Positions 1 through 7,283 of a stretch of 64,000 nucleotides of DNA are shown in pieces. Origin of the DNA: Cytobacillus purgationiresistens (GTDB lineage: Bacteria > Bacillota > Bacilli > Bacillales > Cytobacillaceae). The position numbers were made by a program, and so were the translations under genes. Numbering within the stretch: the stretch's first letter is position 1; each line of letters opens with the position of its first letter. The DNA lies in NCBI RefSeq assembly GCF_030813235.1, contig NZ_JAUSUB010000009.1, positions 62,001 to 126,000 of the forward strand. Direction: 5' to 3'. The notes beneath the pieces were generated by a model. The model saw only the letters and a list, made by a program, of their open reading frames with translations. It did not search any database and was not told the DNA's origin.

Positions 1-2
1 CA

Positions 3-521
3 GTAAATAAAAATGCTGATCATCTTTTCATTCCATCCGTTGAGAGCGATCAACTGAAAATTGCAGTTATTGAAAGACATCATCAAACCGGCAATATTGG
101 ACTTGGAATCTTAAAAGGACTTGGGCTTCAATCTGGCGCCATTGCCACAACAGTTGCTCACGATTCGCATAATCTCATTATTGCTGGTGTCAATGATGAT
201 GATATGATCGCAGCTGCAAAAGCAGTGGAAGAAATGCAAGGTGGGTTGGTTGTTGTAAAAAATGGAGAGGTCCTTGCTAAGCTTAGCCTTCCTATTGCTG
301 GCCTGATGTCAAAAGCATCCTACAGCGACGTGAATCATGCTTTGGAAAGTATAGATGAGGCTTTAGAAGAACTCGGCGCGAAAAGCACATTCAATCCGTT
401 TTTAACTCTAAGCTTTCTTGCCCTTCCAGTAATACCTGCTCTGAAACTAACTGATATCGGACTATTTGATGTCAGCTCGTTTAAACATATTCCTGTTACA
501 TATCAATCAGATTCGCTTTAA
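3..521 (+). CDS. ade: Adenine deaminase, C-terminal part (partial)
   Basis: The reading frame is open from base 3 with no start, so the gene begins upstream of the window. The visible 172 residues carry the pattern of the adenine deaminase C-terminal domain: a VAHDSHN block near the middle and an NPFLTLSFLALPVIP block near the end. Family knowledge: this amidohydrolase converts adenine to hypoxanthine and ammonia for purine salvage, and the metal-binding half would lie outside the window. The frame is intact to a TAA at 521. A hairpin follows within 25 bases. The call is firm for family; activity cannot be judged from this part. Confidence 0.9.
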   Translation, partial: VNKNADHLFIPSVESDQLKIAVIERHHQTGNIGLGILKGLGLQSGAIATTVAHDSHNLIIAGVNDDDMIAAAKAVEEMQGGLVVVKNGEVLAKLSLPIAGLMSKASYSDVNHALESIDEALEELGAKSTFNPFLTLSFLALPVIPALKLTDIGLFDVSSFKHIPVTYQSDSL

Positions 522-534
522 TCAAAAGAATGGT

Positions 535-1209
535 TTAGTTGGGTGTCCTCCTATGGACACCCTTTATAATATTGTCGACCTCAAGCAAATCTTCAATCAC
601 ATAATCAGCCCCCTTGCAGTCCCATTGCTGATCTTTTTTCCAAACAGCTTTTAACCCTGCTTTTTGAGCAGCCTCTATATCGTTTTTGGGATGGTCTCCT
701 ACATATAATGTCTCACTTGCAGCCGCGCCGAGTCGATTTAGTGCTCGGTAGAATATTTCCAGATTCGGCTTTTTCACACCCTCACTCTCAGAAATAAGAA
801 TTTCATTAAAGTATGAATCGATGCCAAGAGAAATGATATTATCCATTTGAAAGCGACTTCTGCCATTTGTAATCATTCCAAGGGAAATCTTTCTTCTTTT
901 TAAACTGTCTAAGGTCTCAATCAAATGAGGAAACGGGACACAGCTTTCTTTGAAATGGAGAAGATAATCATTAAGTAAATTTCCCCAAGCTTCATCTATT
1001 GTGAATTCGGTTATTAACTGTTGATAGACTATATCCTTCCATACATAGCCGCGTCCATCCAATTCTATGAATCTATTGCAATAATCCGTCTCAGGAATAT
1101 GCCGAAATATAGGGTTTAGCCTTTCATATTGAGCCGTCGCAAACCGCTGCACCGATGTATCCCGATCCAATAATGTCCCATCTAAATCAAAAATAACTGC
1201 TTTTATCAT
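535..1209 (-). CDS. HAD-family hydrolase (phosphatase-like)
   Basis: Protein of about 224 residues with the haloacid dehalogenase motifs in order: DLDGT at the N-terminus (nucleophile Asp and acid/base Asp), an ITNGR block for motif II, a lysine in GVKKPN, and GDHPKNDI for the acidic motif IV. A helical cap lies between motifs I and II. Such proteins are cytosolic Mg-dependent phosphatases; the substrate cannot be inferred. The second of two nearby ATG codons is preferred because AAAGGGTGA touches the first ATG but sits six bases before the second. The C-terminus is encoded within the terminator hairpin shared with ade. Monocistronic, convergent with ade. Confidence 0.85.
   Translation of the reverse strand: MIKAVIFDLDGTLLDRDTSVQRFATAQYERLNPIFRHIPETDYCNRFIELDGRGYVWKDIVYQQLITEFTIDEAWGNLLNDYLLHFKESCVPFPHLIETLDSLKRRKISLGMITNGRSRFQMDNIISLGIDSYFNEILISESEGVKKPNLEIFYRALNRLGAAASETLYVGDHPKNDIEAAQKAGLKAVWKKDQQWDCKGADYVIEDLLEVDNIIKGVHRRTPN
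541..566. terminator. Terminator-like hairpin between ade and the HAD gene
   Basis: An 8-bp perfect stem (GGGTGTCC / GGACACCC) with a 6-base loop is followed by TTTATAAT on the plus strand. It lies inside the last codons of the convergent HAD gene, so it could end ade transcripts. The U-tract is short. Confidence 0.6.
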
Positions 1210-1373
1210 TCGCATTCACCCTTTTAGAGCTGAAACCGTTTCAGCTGTTTTTTCAGTGCTTCGCCTTTTTTTGTTATGCTTCTCAGCAGCTAGAAGATAT
1301 TGATACAATTTTACGAAGATAAATATTCTCCTTTTTTCACATTCTCCAATTGCTTGCAGTTACCTTTTTAAGC

Positions 1374-1403
1374 CCAAAAAACTCTCCTTATAGTTAAGGA
1401 GAG
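1374..1403 (-). terminator. Rho-independent terminator, minus strand
   Basis: Eight-bp stem CTCTCCTT / AAGGAGAG with a 6-base loop, followed on the minus strand by TTTTTT. It lies about 165 bases downstream of the VOC gene stop and is the most likely end of that transcript. Confidence 0.7.
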
Positions 1404-1455
1404 CTCAGCAAGTCGACAAAAGTTAAAGTAAGCCATCTTCCATGGATTTGGAGAT

Positions 1456-1495
1456 GCTTACCGCTCGACACCTGCAGGAGAAGCGAGCGGTAAGC
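1456..1495. repeat. Perfect 12-bp inverted repeat with 16-base loop
   Basis: GCTTACCGCTCG and its exact reverse complement flank a 16-base spacer containing CCTGCAGG. It sits in the 350-base gap between the HAD and VOC genes, where no coding signal is seen. It has no U-tract, so it is not a standard terminator. A dispersed palindromic element is possible. Confidence 0.6.
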
Positions 1496-1567
1496 TTCAG
1501 AAAATCCCATACCACTCTTTTCATAAATTGATATGAGTTTATCTACAGTCTCAACTCTCCATTTAGC

Positions 1568-1909
1568 TTATTTTTCATTTGAAAAATCAATGAGTCTTAG
1601 TAGATTACCAGATGGATCTTTATATATTGCATATCGCCCCGGCGGGATATCTACTGGTTCTTTTATAAAGGTGAATTGATCTTTATGCTCTTCATAATAG
1701 CTATCGACGCTGTCTACAAGAAAAACAGCACCTGGGGTTAAATCTAACTCATCGTCTTCAATCATTAATTGAACATCTGACTGTGGCAATCTTAATGCAA
1801 CCGTATGCTCTCCTTCCCTCCATGCTTCTTCAAATCCAAGCTGATCACGATAAAAGGTTAAGGACTCTTTCAAATTCTTCACCGGATAAAACAAAAAGGC
1901 CAATTTCAT
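1568..1909 (-). CDS. VOC-superfamily (glyoxalase/bleomycin-resistance fold) protein
   Basis: 113 residues, the size of a single-domain VOC protein. The N-terminus has the beta-strand LAFLFYPVKNLKESLTFYRD typical of the first VOC strand-helix, and the C-terminus ends with KDPSGNLLRLIDF, the usual last metal-side strand. VOC proteins bind a divalent metal or small ligand as dimers; the substrate is unknown. The start is an ATG preceded by GGGGGAG at good spacing. It is divergent from a TetR gene with 112 bases between them, and a palindrome in that gap suggests the TetR protein controls it. Confidence 0.8.
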   Translation of the reverse strand: MKLAFLFYPVKNLKESLTFYRDQLGFEEAWREGEHTVALRLPQSDVQLMIEDDELDLTPGAVFLVDSVDSYYEEHKDQFTFIKEPVDIPPGRYAIYKDPSGNLLRLIDFSNEK

Positions 1910-1944
1910 TTTTTCTCCCCCATTCTTTTATTAGCATAACCTAA

Positions 1945-1959
1945 TTATGTATTACATAA
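1945..1959. promoter_or_regulatory. Candidate TetR operator (15-bp palindrome)
   Basis: TTATGTA-T-TACATAA is a perfect 7-1-7 palindrome in the divergent VOC/TetR gap. Position and symmetry fit an operator for the adjacent TetR regulator; binding is inferred. Confidence 0.6.
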
Positions 1960-1983
1960 GTTGATTACGTTAACCATAATTCA

Positions 1984-2012
1984 TTTACGCATACCTGTCA
2001 ATATGCTACAAT
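1984..2012 (+). promoter_or_regulatory. Putative promoter of the TetR gene, possibly leaderless
   Basis: TTTACG, 17 bases, TACAAT. The predicted transcript would start only about five bases before the ATG at 2022, and no Shine-Dalgarno is visible, so translation may be leaderless. Confidence 0.45.
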
Positions 2013-2021
2013 AAAACCATT

Positions 2022-2540
2022 ATGAAAGAATGGATACCGATACCTGGAAGCAATAAAGATATATTAATTAAAGCAGCGTTAGAAGAATTTAGCGCGAAAG
2101 GCTATAAAGCCGTCAATATAAGCGAATTGGCTGCAAAGGTCGAAATGACGACCGGCGCAGTCTACCATCATTTTGGTTCAAAAGCTAAGCTTTACGAAGT
2201 GATTAGAAGTGAAATGGAGCAACGACTAATAGATAGAATGGAGGGAGCAGCTTCGTTATTTGAGCAATCTCATCAAGCACTAGAGGCTGCTTTAATTACC
2301 GGATTAGATTTTGCAGTAAAAATGAACCTTTGCAAGCTCCTGAGTGAAGAGCTTCCTTTTCAAAAAAAGGATGCAATCGAAGAATGTGTTGCGAAGTTAC
2401 ATTCACATGAGAAGCTGCCACTTGAGAAAATTTTAATGGCTGCTTGGCGCACAACTTTAAAAGAGATCTCTGAAGGTAAACTGAATGTTGATGAAGGCAA
2501 AAAACTGCTTAGATGGATGTTCAAAAGGGAGACAAGTTAA
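2022..2540 (+). CDS. TetR/AcrR-family transcriptional regulator
   Basis: 172 residues. Residues about 10-58 form the TetR DNA-binding domain: ILIKAALEEFSAKGY helix, then VNISELAAKVEMTTGAVYHHF, the classic helix-turn-helix with its YHHF end. The C-terminal ligand domain is all-helical and not recognisable to subgroup. It probably represses itself and the divergent VOC gene through the palindrome at 1945-1959. The ATG has no clear ribosome binding site, and a promoter-like sequence lies right before it. The stop codon is inside a long hairpin shared with the next, convergent gene. Confidence 0.88.
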   Translation: MKEWIPIPGSNKDILIKAALEEFSAKGYKAVNISELAAKVEMTTGAVYHHFGSKAKLYEVIRSEMEQRLIDRMEGAASLFEQSHQALEAALITGLDFAVKMNLCKLLSEELPFQKKDAIEECVAKLHSHEKLPLEKILMAAWRTTLKEISEGKLNVDEGKKLLRWMFKRETS

Positions 2541-2558
2541 GTCCCCCCTTTTGAACAT
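2517..2558. terminator. Long hairpin at convergent gene junction
   Basis: Perfect 13-bp arms ATGTTCAAAAGGG / CCCTTTTGAACAT surround the TetR stop codon. No good U-tract follows on either strand, so termination is likely but not certain. Confidence 0.5.
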
Positions 2559-2561
2559 GCC

Positions 2562-3395
2562 CTATTTTATCAAAAGCTTTTGGCCAACATAGATTTTATT
2601 GATGTCCTTTAAATGATTGAGCTTTTGTAGCTTTGTAACGGTTGTTTTATGGGCTGCAGCGATCTTTATCAGCCTGTCTCCTGACTTAACTGTATATTGT
2701 TTTTTAGGTGCTTCTTTTGCATTGATCCAAGAGCCAGGAACACCCGCTTTCGCAGACACATTGACCATTCCATTTTTTTCATTAAAAACATAATAACTTC
2801 CTGCTTTGACTGTGCTCTTTGCATTCTTCTTCTTTGTTGCATCGTCCGCTGTTAAATAACCAAAAGTCTCTTTACATACTTTATAAATCTTTAATGCTGG
2901 CATCTCAAATTTCTTAGGAGCAGACGGGTTTTGTGCGGGAGGTAAGTCATATTTTATTAGATCATTGTTTTCTATTAGATTGATTAGTTTCTTCGCATAG
3001 TCTGGATCTGTGGCATAACCTGCAGCTTGCACAGCATTTGCTGCTTGCTTATAATCTTTTTTCCCGATAATGACTTTATATTTGTTGCGATCCCATGATA
3101 CTCCGTTTACATATAGGTTAGCTAGATCCTGCATCGATTCGTACCAAGAAGGGTATTTACGAAATGGAGCATCTACATGAACATTCTTCCCTTCCCTTAC
3201 TTCCCATGTTTTCATTACAATGGACTGCCCATCATATGCCCCTTTAATCCCAAATAGATTATAGCCTTCTGTTGCTAATTTACTTTTTCCCCAGTTGGAC
3301 TCATGAATCGCTTGAGCAATGATGAGAGAAGCAAGAATTCCATATTCATGCGCTACCTTTGTAGCCTTTGGAACAATTTCAGCCATAAACGACAT
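2562..3395 (-). CDS. Endo-beta-N-acetylglucosaminidase (GH73-like) with LysM
   Basis: 277 residues from an ATG that follows AAAAGGAGTG. Residues about 1-145 match the glucosaminidase fold: AQAIHESNWGKSKLA with the catalytic Glu in the HES block, NLFGIKGAY, and QAAGYATDPDYA. A linker and an SH3-like region follow, then one C-terminal LysM (YTVKSGDRLIKIAAAH to IYVGQKLLIK) that binds peptidoglycan. No signal peptide or membrane segment is present, as in phage-type lysins or proteins released by lysis. It lies 67 bases after the MFS gene on the same strand, but a functional link is not evident. Confidence 0.85.
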   Translation of the reverse strand: MSFMAEIVPKATKVAHEYGILASLIIAQAIHESNWGKSKLATEGYNLFGIKGAYDGQSIVMKTWEVREGKNVHVDAPFRKYPSWYESMQDLANLYVNGVSWDRNKYKVIIGKKDYKQAANAVQAAGYATDPDYAKKLINLIENNDLIKYDLPPAQNPSAPKKFEMPALKIYKVCKETFGYLTADDATKKKNAKSTVKAGSYYVFNEKNGMVNVSAKAGVPGSWINAKEAPKKQYTVKSGDRLIKIAAAHKTTVTKLQKLNHLKDINKIYVGQKLLIK

Positions 3396-3462
3396 GGTTT
3401 CACTCCTTTTTTCATAGTTTATGCCGGCCATTCTGCAGTTGATAGGACTCTCTATTAACATT

Positions 3463-4701
3463 CTAGTATTTCGCTAGACCTCTACCCCTATTTATCATTA
3501 GATATACAATGAATAAGGCCATTCCGGTTAGGACAAATCCTAATCCCCCCGCAAACCCTAATGCACGGTTGGGGAAAATTTCTGCTGCGACACCTGCGGC
3601 AAACATGGACAGCCCCATTAATGAATTAGAAATTGTTGTTAATATACCAAAAATGAACCCTCGATGCGCTTTCGGTGTTTCCTTCATCAGCACAGAATCA
3701 AAACAAGTATTTCCTACACCAGAGAAAAACGATACAACGATAAATGTCAGCATAGCTGCAGTAACTGATTGTGTTTGGCTAAGAAACATTAATGCAGCTC
3801 CCTCTAGCACTAATGCCAGCAGACCAATTTTCAGCAGATGGTTCTGAATGCGTTCCGCAAATGGAAAGCTTAGCATTAAACCGATACCAAGTGAACCGTA
3901 GAATAGTCCGACGCCGACATCACCAAGATTAAATTCCTGTACTGCATATATACTTATAAGTACGTTATCTATTCCATTTACAAGTGGAATAAGGATCTCG
4001 CTGAGCAAGATGATCGTTAATGCGCTTGAAGCCAGTATTGTTTGATGGAATGTTAAAAATGATTGAAATGACTTCCTGGCATCTGTGCGTTCCAATTCCG
4101 GTGCAGTGAATTCCTCTTGCTGATCCAATGCATGCAATCTGGATAGAAAAATGGCTGCGAAGAGAAAGGAAAGCCCGTTGATGATAAAAGTGAGATCCGG
4201 ACCGAAAAAATGGGTAACGACTCCACCCGAAAACGAACCACCAATGAGTACAACACCAAGCATCACTTGTTCTAAGCTATTCACTTTAACGATGTTCTCC
4301 TGCTTAACGAGCACAGGAATGGCTGATTTTCTTGCTGGCGCATAGATGGCCTCACCCGCTGCCAGGAAAAAACTTGAAACATAGACAATCCAAAGAGTGG
4401 ATGAATCGTTGACAAAAATAAATGATAACGCAAACAGTATTCGCGATAAATCGGTAAATACTAAAATATGTCTTCGCGAAAAACGGTCTGCCAGCGCGCC
4501 GCCAAAAGGAGCAAAAAGCAAAAATGGTATCACCCTGATGGCGAGCGCAAGACCCACCGCTAAACCTGATCCAGTAATATTCAATAATAAAGCAAGCAAG
4601 GCAACCTGGCTAAACCGATCACCTATTCCATTCAGTATCCCAGCAGAAAACAACTTCAAATAATCCTTCTCTTCCCTAAACAGCCGAATGATGGACAACA
4701 C
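3463..4701 (-). CDS. MFS transporter (MFS_3/EntS-like exporter)
   Basis: About 412 residues with twelve hydrophobic segments. Loop 2-3 contains GALADRFSRRHIL, the MFS motif A (G-x-L-a-D-R-x-x-R), and the N-terminal half resembles the EntS/MFS_3 group of drug and siderophore exporters. The substrate is unknown. The preferred start is GTG, six bases after AAAGGAG; the next codon, TTG, is a possible alternative. The longer frame upstream lacks a binding site. The gene is followed on the same strand by the LysM glucosaminidase. Confidence 0.82.
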   Translation of the reverse strand: MLSIIRLFREEKDYLKLFSAGILNGIGDRFSQVALLALLLNITGSGLAVGLALAIRVIPFLLFAPFGGALADRFSRRHILVFTDLSRILFALSFIFVNDSSTLWIVYVSSFFLAAGEAIYAPARKSAIPVLVKQENIVKVNSLEQVMLGVVLIGGSFSGGVVTHFFGPDLTFIINGLSFLFAAIFLSRLHALDQQEEFTAPELERTDARKSFQSFLTFHQTILASSALTIILLSEILIPLVNGIDNVLISIYAVQEFNLGDVGVGLFYGSLGIGLMLSFPFAERIQNHLLKIGLLALVLEGAALMFLSQTQSVTAAMLTFIVVSFFSGVGNTCFDSVLMKETPKAHRGFIFGILTTISNSLMGLSMFAAGVAAEIFPNRALGFAGGLGFVLTGMALFIVYLMINRGRGLAKY

Positions 4702-4884
4702 TCTTCTCTCCTTTACATGGCAATGAACAACCATAACCTACATCTGCATTACACCTAATTAGATAAACATCGAATTGATCCACAAAAAAATATTGTCTTT
4801 ATAAATGATTAGGTTAAAGCTCTTCCTATAATTAGATATATATCTAATTTGATAATAATCTAATTTCATTCAAAAAACAACCAC

Positions 4885-4916
4885 AAAAAATGTCGGTGCC
4901 TGTCACCGACATTTTT
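4885..4916. terminator. Bidirectional terminator 3' of the VOC gene
   Basis: Eight-bp stem TGTCGGTG / CACCGACA with a 5-base loop, flanked by A6 on the left and T5 on the right. It can end transcripts from either strand, and follows the minus-strand VOC gene directly. The loop region is also part of a repeated motif (see 4895-4921). Confidence 0.75.
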
Positions 4917-4921
4917 CGACA
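4895..4921 (+). repeat. Dispersed repeat, left copy of an inverted pair
   Basis: GGTGCCTGTCACC, six bases, TTTCGACA. The same arrangement with the same 6-base gap occurs in opposite orientation at 5347-5373, so the pair encloses the VOC gene 4930-5319. Confidence 0.7.
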
Positions 4922-4929
4922 TTGCTATT

Positions 4930-5319
4930 TTATTTGTATATGATTGTTTCGATTCGTTCAGCTTCTTCTGTTTTGTTTAGGTATTCGAACATGCCTAGGC
5001 GATTGCCCCATGGGTCTGAAAAGGTACCCCATTTGACTGGCACTTCTTCCCTTTGATAGATTTCGAAAGGATCAATTGCTAATAGGCTTATGAGTCTATT
5101 CATTTCTCCTGCAATATCCGTTACACCTAGACGGATAGGGCCGCTCCCCTCAGCGGTTTCACCCTCTGCCAATTGAAGCCAGCATCCCGGAATCAATTCC
5201 CATTCAGCAAAGCCTTCATGCGGTATAAAGTCAGGCTGCCTATCCAAAAAAGTACAATACCAACTAAAACCTTCAGCAAAATCTGCTACACGAATTTGAT
5301 AAGTCATCTCAAAAATCAT
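4930..5319 (-). CDS. VOC-superfamily protein
   Basis: 129 residues from an ATG preceded by AGGGGG six bases upstream; the frame remains open further upstream but only as antisense of the ABC-F gene. The first strand reads MTYQIRVADFAEGFSWYCTF and the last is VKWGTFSDPWGNRLGMFEY, both typical VOC patterns. Acidic and tryptophan-rich middle part; substrate unknown. The gene is enclosed by two inverted copies of a 27-bp repeat, which could mean it moved or was bracketed as a unit. Confidence 0.8.
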   Translation of the reverse strand: MIFEMTYQIRVADFAEGFSWYCTFLDRQPDFIPHEGFAEWELIPGCWLQLAEGETAEGSGPIRLGVTDIAGEMNRLISLLAIDPFEIYQREEVPVKWGTFSDPWGNRLGMFEYLNKTEEAERIETIIYK

Positions 5320-5346
5320 AACCTTCCCCCTATCATTGTCAAAAAT

Positions 5347-5373
5347 TGTCGAAACTTGGAGGTGACAGGCACC
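5347..5373 (-). repeat. Dispersed repeat, right copy of an inverted pair
   Basis: On the minus strand: GGTGCCTGTCACC, six bases, TTTCGACA, matching the copy at 4895-4921 in both blocks and gap length. Confidence 0.7.
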
Positions 5374-5381
5374 AAAAAGAT

Positions 5382-6917
5382 TTAGTTTAGGTCTTCCAGT
5401 TTCCAAGTGGTGGTGATCCAGTCTTGGTAGAAGTCGGGCTCGTGTGATACTAGGATGAGTGTGCCTTCGTATGCTTGGAGGGCTTCTTTTAAGGCCTCTT
5501 TGGCAAGTACATCTAAATGGTTGGTTGGTTCGTCTAATATGAGCAAATTGCTGTCTGTTAGGCACAGCTCACAAAGTCTCACCTTTGCTTGCTCACCTCC
5601 GCTTAATAATCGCAAAGGCTTGTTAATATGCTCCTCGGTCAGTCCTGACCGCGCAAGACTCCTGCGAATGTCTCTTTGGGTTAAATCAGGTCTAATACTC
5701 CACACTTGTGCCAATGGTGTTTGGTCTGATTCAAGCTCTTCTTGGGCAAAGTAAGCTGCCTTCACACGCTCTCCAACCAACACTTTCCCCGAGATGGCTG
5801 GTACGAATCCCAGCAATGTCTTAAGCAAGGTAGACTTGCCAATCCCGTTGTAACCAACAAGCGCAATCTTATCACCGCGCCTGACTTGAAAATGAATAGA
5901 CTTGGAAAATAAGGAATCACCGTAGCCAACCTCTAACGCTTCCGCTTGTAAAACCTTACTCACAGGATCTTCCTTCACTAAAAAGGTAAACTTTGGCCTC
6001 ACCTGAGACGACGGCTTTTCCATTCGGACCGTTTTTATTAATGTTTTTTCCCGGCTTTTCGCTTGTCTTGCTTTCCTATTTCTATTTTTATCAATAAATT
6101 CCTCCAGCTTTTCAATTTCTTTTTGCTGTTTCTCATAAGCCTGATGGAGCTGGACCTTGCTTAGTTCATAGGACTTTTGAAAAAAAGCGTAATTCCCAGG
6201 ATATCGCTTGATCGATTTTTGGCTAATATGAAAAATGATATTCGTCACTTCATTTAAAAAGCGCTCATCATGTGAAATTACCAAATAGGCCTGCTCATAT
6301 TGCTTCAAATAGTTAATTAGCCACTGAATATGCACATCATCAAGAAAATTGGTCGGTTCATCAAGCAACAAAATATCTGGCTTTTCTAATAAAAGCTTAC
6401 CTAACAGCAATTTCGTGCGCTGACCGCCACTAAGCGTGGCACAATCCCTTTCCATACCTAGCTCCTTCAAACCTAATCCTGCAGCGATTTCTTCCATTTT
6501 TGCGTCCACTTGATAAAAATCTGACTGATCAAGGGCATTTTGCAGTTCTCCATAGCGTGATAACAGCCCTTCTAGCTCCCCTGCTGAAGAAGACATTGTG
6601 TCTGTAATATGGTGGATTTCCCTCTCAGCCGCAAATAAATGTGCATAGGCCTCCTGCAAGAAACCTTTAATCGTAACACCCGGATTTAGATCAATATGTT
6701 GTTGCAAATATCCCATTTTCATATGAGGATGCTTTTCAATTATCCCTTCATCCGGCAAAAGTTCACCAGCTATTAATTTCAATAAAGTTGTTTTCCCAGC
6801 TCCGTTTTCTCCAACGATCCCTGCGTGTTCGCCACGAAGAAGGCGAAAGCTAATACTTTTAAAATTCGTTTGGTCACCATACATATGTGTCATCTTCTCT
6901 ATTGTTAAAATACTCAT
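5382..6917 (-). CDS. ABC-F family ATPase (YkpA-related; ribosome-acting)
   Basis: 511 residues with two ABC domains and no membrane segment. Domain 1 has Walker A GENGAGKTT (about 37), signature LSGGQ (about 160) and Walker B LLLDEPTNFLD. Domain 2 has GYNGIGKST, LSGGEQAK and LILDEPTNHLD, ending in the VSHEPDF switch. A basic coiled linker (about 245-310, KQQKEIEKLEEFIDKNRNRKARQAK) lies between, the part that reaches the peptidyl-tRNA site in ABC-F proteins. By overall pattern it resembles Bacillus YkpA. Family knowledge: ABC-F proteins act on stalled ribosomes, some giving antibiotic protection. The inducible-looking leader at 6918-7200 favours a resistance or stress role. ATG follows AAAAGGAGAG. 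Confidence 0.88.
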   Translation of the reverse strand: MSILTIEKMTHMYGDQTNFKSISFRLLRGEHAGIVGENGAGKTTLLKLIAGELLPDEGIIEKHPHMKMGYLQQHIDLNPGVTIKGFLQEAYAHLFAAEREIHHITDTMSSSAGELEGLLSRYGELQNALDQSDFYQVDAKMEEIAAGLGLKELGMERDCATLSGGQRTKLLLGKLLLEKPDILLLDEPTNFLDDVHIQWLINYLKQYEQAYLVISHDERFLNEVTNIIFHISQKSIKRYPGNYAFFQKSYELSKVQLHQAYEKQQKEIEKLEEFIDKNRNRKARQAKSREKTLIKTVRMEKPSSQVRPKFTFLVKEDPVSKVLQAEALEVGYGDSLFSKSIHFQVRRGDKIALVGYNGIGKSTLLKTLLGFVPAISGKVLVGERVKAAYFAQEELESDQTPLAQVWSIRPDLTQRDIRRSLARSGLTEEHINKPLRLLSGGEQAKVRLCELCLTDSNLLILDEPTNHLDVLAKEALKEALQAYEGTLILVSHEPDFYQDWITTTWKLEDLN

Positions 6918-6997
6918 CTTGTTCTCTCCTTTTTTTGCAATTCTTCCATTGCGAATCAGGAGGACAGAATAATAAATTTAGTTTTCATTAAAAAAGT

Positions 6998-7030
6998 GCA
7001 CAAAAAAACAAGGCACAAAACACACCTTGT
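6998..7030 (-). terminator. Leader terminator of the ABC-F attenuator
   Basis: On the minus strand ACAAGG pairs with CCTTGT across an 11-base loop, followed by TTTTTTT. It lies about 80 bases before the ABC-F start and after a leader peptide gene, the position expected of a conditional terminator. Confidence 0.75.
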
Positions 7031-7200
7031 CTGCTTAACCGAACAGTCAGCAGAAAGAGAATGTGTATTTTATCATCTGTTCCTGATTAGCTTCTTGCTT
7101 AAGAAATAGGCAGACTTCTCCCTATCAAGCTAAAACTCTAATCTGAACAGGCGATAAAAATAACATTGCTCTTCCTCCTTTAAAATTCGAAAATTTCGTT
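7031..7200 (-). promoter_or_regulatory. Ribosome-mediated attenuator leader with competing hairpins
   Basis: After the leader ORF the minus-strand RNA can fold two ways. The coding part TGTTC-A-GATTAG (7138-7149 region) pairs with CTAATC-AG-GAACA (7079-7091). Alternatively GAACAG of that second strand pairs with CTGTTC about 35 bases on, near the terminator stem. A ribosome stalled on the leader would block the first pairing. This is inference from complementarity, in line with known leaders of vmlR-like and lmo0919-like ABC-F genes. Confidence 0.6.
7125..7166 (-). CDS. Leader peptide MLFLSPVQIRVLA upstream of the ABC-F gene
   Basis: A 13-codon ORF with an excellent ribosome binding site (AAAGGAGGAAG, four bases before ATG) lies within the ABC-F leader transcript, 35 bases after the predicted start point. 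Its 3' half takes part in the leader hairpins. The likely job is to sense stalled translation and not to make a functional protein. Confidence 0.75.
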   Translation of the reverse strand: MLFLSPVQIRVLA

Positions 7201-7206
7201 AATTAC

Positions 7207-7235
7207 AGTATATGTTTCTTTCCTGATGATGTCAA
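7207..7235 (-). promoter_or_regulatory. Sigma-A promoter of the ABC-F leader
   Basis: TTGACA, exactly 17 bases, TATACT on the minus strand: close to the vegetative consensus. It gives a leader RNA of roughly 280 bases before the ABC-F ATG. Confidence 0.8.
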
Positions 7236-7283
7236 TCAACTTTCAGCTATTAGATATCACATAAAAACTGCGGTCAACTTGAT

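Noticed and set aside
5361-5373. Terminator of the ABC-F gene
   Set aside because: On the minus strand the T-run precedes the hairpin and does not follow it.
5320-5565. N-terminal extension of the VOC protein
   Set aside because: The extra codons are the antisense of the ABC-F gene end; the ATG at 5319 has its own binding site.
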